Shown in pieces: positions 24,196 to 31,521 of a DNA stretch of 64,000 nucleotides. Source of the DNA: Amaricoccus sp003258405. GTDB lineage: Bacteria; Pseudomonadota; Alphaproteobacteria; Rhodobacterales; Rhodobacteraceae. The first letter of the stretch is position 1. Each line of letters opens with the position of its first letter. Where the stretch lies: positions 3,472,001-3,536,000 of the forward strand of contig NZ_CP171225.1 of the NCBI RefSeq assembly GCF_043226085.1, written 5' to 3'. A model generated the notes under the pieces. That model was not told where the DNA came from and ran no database searches. It saw nothing but the letters and a program-made list of their open reading frames with translations. Made by a program: the position numbers and the translations under genes.

Positions 24196-24381
24196 TACTG
24201 CTTTCGACGCGCCTGGGGCGGCGCGTGCATAATATCGTCTGTCCAGCTTGCGGCGGGGTTTCGCTGATTCCGCGGCAGCGAGTGGAACCGGAGCGGTGTC
24301 CCGGGGTTTGCACCTTGCGCTGAAGGCTGTGCGGCATGGCTCTTGTTTGCTCAGCTTTGGTGGTCGTCTTAGGGGGTCGTC

Positions 24382-26067
24382 ATGCGTCGATTTGCGAATA
24401 CTGCGGCCATTGCCGCCATGCTTGGTATAGGTTCAATGGCGATCGTGCCGCCGGTGACAGCGCAGGATTACGTTCCGCCACGTCCATTGCCGCGCTCGAT
24501 GCAGCAGGGTTCCGAGGGACTGCGCGATCTGATCGAGCATGCACCCGGGTTCGACGCAACGGCAGCGCGATCTGATAATCTCGGAGCGGCGGAGGGGGCA
24601 CTCCTTGGTGCTGCGGAACTCGATGATCTGGTTGCTCCGGTCGCCCTTTATCCGGACACGCTTCTTGCGCAGATCCTCGTCGCGGCAACCCACCCTCTCG
24701 ATATCGTGCAGGCCGATCGCCTTCTTGATGAAAGCGAGGGGCTGACCGACGATGAGCTGAGCGTGCTGATCGCGGAGCAGGACTGGGATCCCAGCGTCAT
24801 GATCCTGCTGACCGGGTTCCCGGAGGTGATCCGGATGATGGCGCGCGACCTCAACTGGACCCAGGATCTTGGCGATGCGATGCTGTCGCAGGATGGGGAT
24901 GTGCTTGCCGCTGTGCAAAGGAAGCGGCAGGCAGCCTATACGGCGGGTAATCTCGTGAGCAATCAGGCTCAGCAGGTCGATCGCCAGGATGACCAGATCT
25001 ACATCCGGCCCACGGATCCCGATATGGTCTATATCCCGCGCTACGACACGTCGCAGGTCTACACGACGCCCCAGGCTGCGGCACCGGTGACGGGGGGCGC
25101 CCAGAATCCTCTCGCCAATCCGATCATTGCAGGGGCTCTGGCCTTCGGAAGTGCTTTCCTTGTCAGCAAGTTCCTGGGTGATGACAATGATCATAACGAC
25201 GATGATGAGGGCGATTGGGGAAACTACTGGGATCGTCAGAAGGCGATCGACTGGCGAGATCGTCAGGTCTATGCGCGCCCCCACAGCAACTACGGCTGGC
25301 GCGCTGAACGTGACCGGTATTGGGACAGAAACGACGGGCGGTGGCGTCGCGAGGTGGCGCGCGATCAGCGCCGCATAGAGGCGCAGCGCGATGCAGTCCG
25401 TTGGTTAGAACGTGACAACAATCGCAGGGCCGCACAGCTGGAGGAATTGCGGCGCCGGGAGCGGGAGGCGCGGCTTGAGGCAGACCGGCTCGACAAGTTG
25501 CAGCGTGAACGGCGGCGCGAAGAGCGCCTGAAGGACGAGCGGCGCGAACAGAGGCTTGAGGAAAAGGCGCGGCAAAACCAGCGGGAAGAACGGGTGCAGC
25601 GCCAGAATGATCGTATCCGCGCGGAAGAGAACGAACGGCGCAAGGAGGAACGGCTGAAGGAAGCCGAGCGGGAGCAGCGCCAGCAGGAGCGTGCACGCGA
25701 AGAGCGGCAGCAGCAGAAGAAGGATGCCGCCTTGCAGGAACAACGAGAGCAGCGCCAGGCAGAGCAGGCGCGAGCGCAGCGCAAGAAGGATCAGGCCCGG
25801 GCAGCCGAAGAGCAAAGGCGTCAGGAAAAGGCGGCCAGGATCGAGCGTAGAAAGGAGCGCGCCGAGGCGCAGGCACGGGAGGCGCAAGACAAACAGGGGG
25901 CTCGCGACGCAAGGTCACAAGACAAGGCCGGACAAGCCGCAAAATCCGAGGCCAAAAAGCAGGCCGCGGGACATCAGGGCGCTGAAAAGAAGGCAAAGAA
26001 CCATGAAGAAAAAAAGAAGGGCAAGAAAAAGCACTGCCCTGACGAAAATGATATGACCTGCAAATAG
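24382..26067 (+). CDS. DUF3300 protein with long charged helix
   Basis: A 561-residue secreted protein with signal peptide at residues 1-28 (cleavage near VTAQD). Residues about 80-230 form the DUF3300 domain (LVAPVALYPDTLLAQILVA, WDPSVMILLTGFPEVI, VYIPRYDTSQVY), then a short hydrophobic stretch (AGALAFGSAFLVSKFL) and an acidic patch (DDNDHNDDDEGD). Residues about 340-555 are almost wholly Arg, Glu, Lys, Gln and Ala, predicting a single alpha helix or coiled coil of over 200 residues with a Lys-rich end. Function unknown; a periplasmic tether or nucleoid-like or wall-binding role is possible. A terminator follows. Confidence 0.85.
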   Translation: MRRFANTAAIAAMLGIGSMAIVPPVTAQDYVPPRPLPRSMQQGSEGLRDLIEHAPGFDATAARSDNLGAAEGALLGAAELDDLVAPVALYPDTLLAQILVAATHPLDIVQADRLLDESEGLTDDELSVLIAEQDWDPSVMILLTGFPEVIRMMARDLNWTQDLGDAMLSQDGDVLAAVQRKRQAAYTAGNLVSNQAQQVDRQDDQIYIRPTDPDMVYIPRYDTSQVYTTPQAAAPVTGGAQNPLANPIIAGALAFGSAFLVSKFLGDDNDHNDDDEGDWGNYWDRQKAIDWRDRQVYARPHSNYGWRAERDRYWDRNDGRWRREVARDQRRIEAQRDAVRWLERDNNRRAAQLEELRRREREARLEADRLDKLQRERRREERLKDERREQRLEEKARQNQREERVQRQNDRIRAEENERRKEERLKEAEREQRQQERAREERQQQKKDAALQEQREQRQAEQARAQRKKDQARAAEEQRRQEKAARIERRKERAEAQAREAQDKQGARDARSQDKAGQAAKSEAKKQAAGHQGAEKKAKNHEEKKKGKKKHCPDENDMTCK

Positions 26068-26094
26068 CGACCCTTCGCGCTAAGTTGTCATGAT

Positions 26095-26119
26095 GCCGCG
26101 GCTGTTTGGCCGCGGCTTT
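26095..26119 (+). terminator. Terminator after the DUF3300 gene
   Basis: GCCGCGGC (26095-26102) and GCCGCGGC (26109-26116) form an 8-bp stem with loop TGTTTG, followed by TTTG. It lies 28 bp after the stop codon and before the pccB promoter region. Confidence 0.7.
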
Positions 26120-26198
26120 GCATCTGTATATGAAGGCTGAGCGATGTGGGGCCGAGGGTGTCCAGCCTTCGGCCAAAATCACAACAAAGCGCCTCCCG

Positions 26199-26247
26199 CT
26201 TCGCAAATATGCAATTCGCAGTCCACTCCTGCGACACACTTTGCAAA
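26199..26247 (+). promoter_or_regulatory. Putative PccR operator at pccB
   Basis: CTTCGCAAATATGCAATTCGCAG (26199-26221) gives two TTCGCA half sites; an 18-bp spacer then TTTGCAAA (26240-26247) follow. GCAATTCGCAG-N18-TTTGCAAA is shared exactly with the pccR upstream region. It is 70 bp before the pccB start codon, a position that suits repression or activation of the pcc operon. Confidence 0.72.
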
Positions 26248-26317
26248 TCCACCGAAGTCTGCTTGTAACTATCTTGCGTATCTGGCACACGAAACGCACT
26301 GAAGAAGGGAGCGACTG

Positions 26318-27850
26318 GTGAAAGAAATTCTAGATCAGCTCGAAAGCCGCAGGAACGAGGCGCGTCTCGGCGGCGGACAGAAGCGCATCGACAGCCAGCA
26401 TGCCAAGGGCAAGCTGACGGCCCGCGAGCGGATCGACATCCTGCTCGATGAAGGCTCCTTCGAAGAGTTCGACATGTTCAAGGCGCATCGCTGTGTCGAT
26501 TTCGGCATGGCGAGCCAGTCCATTCCCGGAGACGGCGTCGTGACCGGATGGGGCACCATCAATGGGCGACAGGTCTACGTCTTCAGTCAGGACTTCACGG
26601 TCTTTGGCGGATCGCTGTCCGAGACTCATGCCGAGAAGATCTGCAAGGTCATGGATATGGCGGTGCAGAACGGCGCGCCGGTCATCGGTCTCAATGACTC
26701 GGGTGGGGCGCGGATCCAGGAGGGCGTTGCTTCGCTCGCGGGCTATGCCGACGTGTTCCAGCGCAACATCATGGCATCGGGCTGCGTGCCGCAGATTTCC
26801 GTGATCATGGGGCCCTGCGCCGGCGGTGCGGTCTACAGCCCGGCAATGACCGATTTCATCTTCATGGTGCGGGATTCCTCCTACATGTTCGTCACCGGCC
26901 CGGATGTGGTGAAGACGGTCACGAACGAAGTGGTGACGGCCGAGGAACTCGGCGGAGCAAAGACCCACACCTCCAAGTCGTCCGTTGCGGATGGCGCTTA
27001 CGAGAATGACGTTGTAGCGCTCAGCGAGGTTCGACGACTGGTCGACTTTCTACCGCTCTCGAGCCGTGAGAAGCCGCCGGTGCGTCCGTTCTTCGATCCG
27101 GTCAACCGCGTCGAGGACAGCCTCGATACGCTCGTGCCGCCGAACGCCAACACCCCGTACGACATGAAGGAACTCATCCAGAAGATTGCGGATGAGGGGG
27201 ACTTCTTCGAGATCCAGCAGGATTTTGCGAAGAATATCCTGACCGGCTTCATACGCCTTGAAGGCTCCACGATCGGCATCGTGGCAAACCAGCCGATGGT
27301 GCTTGCAGGATGTCTCGACATCGACAGTGCCCGCAAGGCGGCGCGCTTCGTGCGTTTCTGTGACGCGTTCCAAATCCCGATCCTGACGCTTGTCGATGTG
27401 CCGGGCTTTCTGCCGGGTACCAGCCAGGAATATGGCGGCATCATCAAACACGGCGCGAAGCTGCTCTTTGCCTATGGCGAGGCAACTGTGCCGAAAGTGA
27501 CGGTGATCGTTCGCAAGGCCTATGGCGGTGCCTATGACGTGATGGCGTCGAAACACCTCCGCGGCGACGTGAACTACGCCTGGCCGTCGGCGGAAATCGC
27601 GGTGATGGGCGCAAAGGGCGCTGTCGAGATCCTCTACCGCTCCGAACTTGGCGATCCGGAGAAGATCGCGGCGCGGACCAAGGACTACGAAGATCGCTTC
27701 GCAAACCCGTTTGTCGCTGCGGAACGGGGCTTCATCGACGAAGTCATCATGCCGCATTCGACCCGTCGGCGTGTGGCGCGAGCCTTCGCAAGCCTCCGGA
27801 CCAAGGTGCTCGCGAACCCGTACAAGAAGCACGACAACATTCCGCTTTAG
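26318..27850 (+). CDS. pccB: Propionyl-CoA carboxylase, beta (carboxyltransferase) subunit
   Basis: A 510-residue carboxyltransferase that moves CO2 from carboxybiotin to propionyl-CoA, giving (S)-methylmalonyl-CoA. Conserved parts are KLTARERIDILLDEGSFEE, GDGVVTGWG, GLNDSGGARIQEGV, the oxyanion-loop GPCAGGAVYSPAMTDF, and in the C-half DVPGFLPGTSQEYGGII and KAYGGAYDVM. It starts with GTG after AAGAAGGGAG. It leads the cluster pccB-three small genes-pccA, with a PccR-type operator upstream. It forms an alpha6-beta6 complex with PccA. Confidence 0.95.
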   Translation: MKEILDQLESRRNEARLGGGQKRIDSQHAKGKLTARERIDILLDEGSFEEFDMFKAHRCVDFGMASQSIPGDGVVTGWGTINGRQVYVFSQDFTVFGGSLSETHAEKICKVMDMAVQNGAPVIGLNDSGGARIQEGVASLAGYADVFQRNIMASGCVPQISVIMGPCAGGAVYSPAMTDFIFMVRDSSYMFVTGPDVVKTVTNEVVTAEELGGAKTHTSKSSVADGAYENDVVALSEVRRLVDFLPLSSREKPPVRPFFDPVNRVEDSLDTLVPPNANTPYDMKELIQKIADEGDFFEIQQDFAKNILTGFIRLEGSTIGIVANQPMVLAGCLDIDSARKAARFVRFCDAFQIPILTLVDVPGFLPGTSQEYGGIIKHGAKLLFAYGEATVPKVTVIVRKAYGGAYDVMASKHLRGDVNYAWPSAEIAVMGAKGAVEILYRSELGDPEKIAARTKDYEDRFANPFVAAERGFIDEVIMPHSTRRRVARAFASLRTKVLANPYKKHDNIPL

Positions 27851-27952
27851 GGGCGGACCCTGCGGATGGATTTGGCGCGTAGATCATGGGCATTGGACGA
27901 ATGGACCGGAATGGCCTAGAATTCGTAGGTTCGTCAGAAGGAGGGACCGCGC

Positions 27953-28198
27953 ATGATACGGCGTGTCTGGATGTCCTTGCCGAAACTCATTCGTTTCATG
28001 CTGATCCATATCGCGAATGGCATCGTGATTGGCTGCGTGTTCCTGCTCGTTCTCATCCATTTCGATCTGGCGGGGCTGGGCACGCTGCTCGAGAAGGATG
28101 CGACTGGTCTCGCAACAGCAGTGCTTTTCTTTCAGACTGCACTGACCTTCGGAGCCGTTTCGATGGGCGTTGCCGTGATGAATCTCGGCGAGGACTGA
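27953..28198 (+). CDS. Small two-span membrane protein of the pcc cluster
   Basis: An 81-residue protein with two hydrophobic helices (about residues 17-38 and 53-75) and a basic N-terminus, MIRRVWMSLPKLIRF. I do not recognise a named family. It has one of the best ribosome binding sites in the window (AGAAGGAGGG), so it is clearly expressed. It lies between pccB and pccA on the same strand. It may be a conserved rhodobacterial pcc-locus protein; its function is unknown. Confidence 0.8.
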   Translation: MIRRVWMSLPKLIRFMLIHIANGIVIGCVFLLVLIHFDLAGLGTLLEKDATGLATAVLFFQTALTFGAVSMGVAVMNLGED

Positions 28199-28200
28199 AG

Positions 28201-28229
28201 CTCCTGTCCGGGGGGACGGTGGACAGGAG
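28201..28229 (+). promoter_or_regulatory. Hairpin occluding the ribosome binding site of the next gene
   Basis: CTCCTGTCC (28201-28209) is exactly complementary to GGACAGGAG (28221-28229), loop 11 nt. The 3' arm contains the AGGAGG Shine-Dalgarno used by the gene starting at 28236. The 5' arm begins 3 nt after the stop codon of the preceding gene, so a ribosome finishing there would open it. Confidence 0.65.
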
Positions 28230-28235
28230 GATCGC

Positions 28236-28580
28236 ATGCTGAAGCATCGCGGCTTCCCGAGCCGTCTGCCGGGAACGGATCAGCAATTCACCATTCGCAG
28301 GCCAGCGGCCGGCGGCGCCACGCCACTAAGGGCACGCGAACGTTATGCGGACCGCCGTCGGGCAGATCTCGCCGCAGATGCCGCGTTTCTTGCGGCGATC
28401 TACGAGCATTTCGGTACGGAACCTTTCGTCCGGGGCAACCTGGATGCCGGGCGGTTGAGCTGGGTCCTTGGCCGGGAAGTGATCCCGGCCGAGGAAGATT
28501 TCGATCCCGAGAGCTACGATGCCCTGCTGCGGCTCGATCTGGAGCAGGTGCAGCGGAGCTTTCCCGGCGCGATCGACTGA
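28236..28580 (+). CDS. Hypothetical protein of the pcc cluster
   Basis: A 114-residue soluble protein, rich in Arg and Asp, with no signal peptide or membrane segment. The N-terminal third is basic and flexible (RARERYADRRRADLAAD). The rest appears helical and includes FVRGNLDAGRLSWVLGREVIP. I do not recognise the family. It is flanked by pccB and pccA, and its ribosome binding site is folded into a hairpin that would couple its translation to the preceding gene. Confidence 0.75.
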   Translation: MLKHRGFPSRLPGTDQQFTIRRPAAGGATPLRARERYADRRRADLAADAAFLAAIYEHFGTEPFVRGNLDAGRLSWVLGREVIPAEEDFDPESYDALLRLDLEQVQRSFPGAID

Positions 28581-28646
28581 GATGACGAAAGGCTCCGGTG
28601 AAGGGGCCACAACAGGTCCGGGCGCGAACCGGACGGGAGAGGATGG

Positions 28647-28829
28647 ATGCAACAATTGACTGTTCTGTCGCTGGCGTTTGCCGGAGTGCTTCTCGTCGCT
28701 GCCTGCAGCGAGTCCGGCGCGGCAAAGATGTCGCCGGCAGAGCGTGAGGAGTTCGCCGACGACTTTACCCGTATGGATCCGCTGGCGACCGGCGAGATCC
28801 CGTCCGCTGCCGGCGGCCAGTTGCCCTGA
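28647..28829 (+). CDS. Small lipoprotein of the pcc cluster
   Basis: A 60-residue protein: a hydrophobic signal segment ending in LLVAAC (lipobox, Cys about residue 20) and an acidic mature part of about 40 residues (MSPAEREEFADDFTRMDPLATGEIPSA in outline). It is preceded by GGAGAGGATGC. The function is unknown. A membrane-anchored lipoprotein in a cytosolic carboxylase operon is unexpected, but small lipoproteins are often carried along in rhodobacterial operons. Confidence 0.75.
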   Translation: MQQLTVLSLAFAGVLLVAACSESGAAKMSPAEREEFADDFTRMDPLATGEIPSAAGGQLP

Positions 28830-28890
28830 CATCTGCCGCGGCGTCCGCTGGAGCCGGGCGCATCGGGCCAGACTTTTCGAGCGAGGTTAC

Positions 28891-30891
28891 ATGTTCAAGA
28901 AAATCCTGATCGCGAACCGCGGTGAGATCGCCTGCCGCGTCATCAAGTCGGCTCGCAAGATGGGCATCAAGACGGTTGCGGTCTATTCCGACGCGGATGC
29001 CGAGGCGCTGCACGTCAAGATGGCGGATGAGGCTGTTCATATCGGCCCCCCGCCCGCCAACCAGTCCTACATCGTGATCGACAAGATTCTCGACGCGATC
29101 AAGCAGACCGGCGCCGAGGCGGTGCATCCGGGGTATGGCTTTCTGTCGGAGCGGGCGGAATTCGCCGAGGCACTGTCGAAGCTCGGCGTCGCCTTCATCG
29201 GCCCGCCGGTTGGTGCTATCGAGGCGATGGGGGACAAGATCACCTCGAAGAAGCTCGCGGCCGAGGCGGGCGTGAGCACCGTGCCCGGCTATATGGGGCT
29301 GATCGACGATGCGGAGCATGCGGTGAAGATCGCCTCCGAGATCGGCTATCCGGTGATGATCAAGGCCTCGGCCGGTGGCGGCGGCAAGGGGATGCGCATC
29401 GCCTGGAATGACGAGGAGGCCCGCGAAGGCTTCGAGCGCTCAAAATCCGAGGCGGCCAGCTCCTTCGGCGACGACCGGATCTTCATCGAGAAGTTCGTGA
29501 CGCAGCCGCGGCATATCGAGATCCAGGTCCTCGGCGACACGCACGGCAACTGCATCTATCTCAACGAGCGCGAGTGCTCGATCCAGCGCCGTAACCAGAA
29601 GGTGATCGAGGAGGCTCCGTCGCCGTTCCTTGACGCCGAGACCCGCAAGGCGATGGGCGAACAGGCTGTCGCGCTGGCGAAGGCCGTCGACTATTGCTCG
29701 GCCGGGACCGTGGAATTCATCGTCGATGGCGAGCGTAACTTCTACTTTCTCGAGATGAATACCCGCCTGCAGGTGGAACACCCGGTCACCGAACTCATAA
29801 CCGGTGTCGATCTCGTGGAGCAGATGATCCGCGTTGCCGCCGGTGAGCCCTTGTCGATCACCCAGAGCGAGGTGGGCATCAATGGCTGGGCGATCGAAAG
29901 CCGGCTTTATGCCGAGGATCCCTATCGGAACTTTCTGCCTTCGATCGGTCGCCTTACGCGCTATCGGCCGCCTGAGGAAGTTGCGGCGGATGCGATTGCG
30001 GTGCGTAACGATACCGGCGTCTTCGAAGGTGGCGAGATCTCGATGTATTACGACCCGATGATCGCCAAGCTCTGTACCTGGGCCCCCGATCGTGCCTCCG
30101 CCATCGAGGCGATGCGCAATGCGCTCGATGGCTTCGAAGTCGAAGGCATCGGGCATAACCTGCCGTTCCTGTCTGCGGTCATGGATCATCCGCGCTTCAT
30201 CTCCGGAGAGATTACGACCGCCTTCATTGCCGAGGAATATCCCGAAGGCTTCGGCGGCGCGGCGCTGCCCCTTGATACGATGAAGCGGCTCGCTGCACTT
30301 GCCGTCCGGCTCCATGTCATGACGGAGGAACGTGCCACACAGATCTCCGGCGCAATGGCAAACCATCGCCGCGCGCTTGGTCGGGACTGGGTTGTGCGTC
30401 TCGACAATACCGAGTTCAAAGTCTCGGTCGACCAGAACCCCGGCGAGAGTGATGTGCTCTTTGAAGATGGCACGAGCTTCCAGGTCGCCAGCGACTGGTT
30501 GCCGGGTCAGATTCTCGCGCGCGGCGAGATCGACGGTGAAGCATTGATTGCCAAGGTCCAGAGCATGCCGGGGTATATGCGCATGCGTCATCGCGGTGCT
30601 GACCTGAAGGTGCGCGTCTACTCTCCGCGTCATGCCGAGCTTGCGGCACTGATGCACGAGAAGCTGCCGCCCGACACCTCGAAGATGCTGCTCTGTCCGA
30701 TGCCGGGCCTCGTCGTTTCGATCAACGTCAAGGAGGGCGACGAGGTCTTCGACGGGCAGTCGCTTTGCACCGTCGAGGCGATGAAGATGGAAAACGTGCT
30801 GCGCGCCGAACGCAAGGCAGTGGTGACCAAGATCATCGCCAAGGCTGGCGACAGCCTGGCCGTCGACGAGATCATCATGGAGTTCGAATAG
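28891..30891 (+). CDS. pccA: Propionyl-CoA carboxylase, alpha (biotin carboxylase/BCCP) subunit
   Basis: A 666-residue biotin enzyme. The biotin carboxylase domain (residues 1 to about 450) contains KILIANRGEIACRVI, HPGYGFLSE, the Gly-rich ATP loop ASAGGGGKGMR and EMNTRLQVEHPVTE. A BT-type linker follows. The C-terminal biotin carrier domain holds EAMKMEN with biotinyl Lys632, 35 residues from the end as usual. It carboxylates biotin with bicarbonate and ATP for PccB. The ATG at 28891 starts the canonical MFKKILIANRGE. Confidence 0.95.
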   Translation: MFKKILIANRGEIACRVIKSARKMGIKTVAVYSDADAEALHVKMADEAVHIGPPPANQSYIVIDKILDAIKQTGAEAVHPGYGFLSERAEFAEALSKLGVAFIGPPVGAIEAMGDKITSKKLAAEAGVSTVPGYMGLIDDAEHAVKIASEIGYPVMIKASAGGGGKGMRIAWNDEEAREGFERSKSEAASSFGDDRIFIEKFVTQPRHIEIQVLGDTHGNCIYLNERECSIQRRNQKVIEEAPSPFLDAETRKAMGEQAVALAKAVDYCSAGTVEFIVDGERNFYFLEMNTRLQVEHPVTELITGVDLVEQMIRVAAGEPLSITQSEVGINGWAIESRLYAEDPYRNFLPSIGRLTRYRPPEEVAADAIAVRNDTGVFEGGEISMYYDPMIAKLCTWAPDRASAIEAMRNALDGFEVEGIGHNLPFLSAVMDHPRFISGEITTAFIAEEYPEGFGGAALPLDTMKRLAALAVRLHVMTEERATQISGAMANHRRALGRDWVVRLDNTEFKVSVDQNPGESDVLFEDGTSFQVASDWLPGQILARGEIDGEALIAKVQSMPGYMRMRHRGADLKVRVYSPRHAELAALMHEKLPPDTSKMLLCPMPGLVVSINVKEGDEVFDGQSLCTVEAMKMENVLRAERKAVVTKIIAKAGDSLAVDEIIMEFE

Positions 30892-30924
30892 GATGTGGAC
30901 GTCCGGTGCCGCCTTCGGCCCGCG

Positions 30925-31401
30925 CTACTGTCGGTGCGAACCCGTTTCCTGGTGCCGAGAGGGGAGCCGGTCGATCAGGTTGATGAGTTCGCGGGCAGTA
31001 GTGGGGGCTGGGCGGCGCTGGACAACAGTGCCATCCTTGTCGATGAGCACCAGCCCGAACCCGCGCGGTCGCAGTGCCGTGCGGAGCGGACCCAGCGCCG
31101 CGGGATCCGTATCCACAAGAACCTCGACGTCGCGCTCGACGAACTCGTCCTTGCGCTCCGCAAGCATATCCAGCTGCTGGTGGAAGCGCGGATCGTTGGG
31201 GGTGTCCGCAAAGACAACGACTGGCCGTGCAATCCAGAGAAGATCCTCGAGCGATGGCTGCGCAACGGCGTCTGAGCGGGCATCGGCGGCCATGGCTGCC
31301 GTCTGTGCCACGGCGGCATCTTCGGCCTGCGCCCGCGCCATGCCGGCATGGGCCGTTGCCAGGCAACTGGCCAATAAAACGATCAGACCGATCAGATGCA
31401 T
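30925..31401 (-). CDS. DUF4174 domain secreted protein
   Basis: A 158-residue protein with a signal peptide (MHLIGLIVLLASCLATAHAG) and a C-terminal DUF4174 domain of thioredoxin-like appearance without catalytic cysteines: LEDLLWIARPVVVFADTPNDPRF and FGLVLIDKDGTVVQRR. The function is unknown. It is on the opposite strand, convergent with pccA by about 30 bp and divergent from mcm, so it is not part of their transcript. Confidence 0.8.
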   Translation of the reverse strand: MHLIGLIVLLASCLATAHAGMARAQAEDAAVAQTAAMAADARSDAVAQPSLEDLLWIARPVVVFADTPNDPRFHQQLDMLAERKDEFVERDVEVLVDTDPAALGPLRTALRPRGFGLVLIDKDGTVVQRRPAPTTARELINLIDRLPSRHQETGSHRQ

Positions 31402-31521
31402 ATCATTCTCCCTCTCTTCCAGATTTAGTCGCTTTGTTGCGGGATGCGAGAGAGAATTTCAGGAATTCGCCGGAGCGGGACTGATTGTTGCCCTCCCGGT
31501 ATCGATGCAAGGAGTGACGCG

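Larger units (their letters stand above)
24072..24381. other. 310-bp divergent intergenic region pccR / DUF3300 gene
   Basis: No gene is seen. It holds the pccR-proximal operator (24083-24119), the palindrome TTAACCGGTTAA (24184-24195) and a CATAAT hexamer near 24228 that could be a -10 for the DUF3300 gene. Confidence 0.6.
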
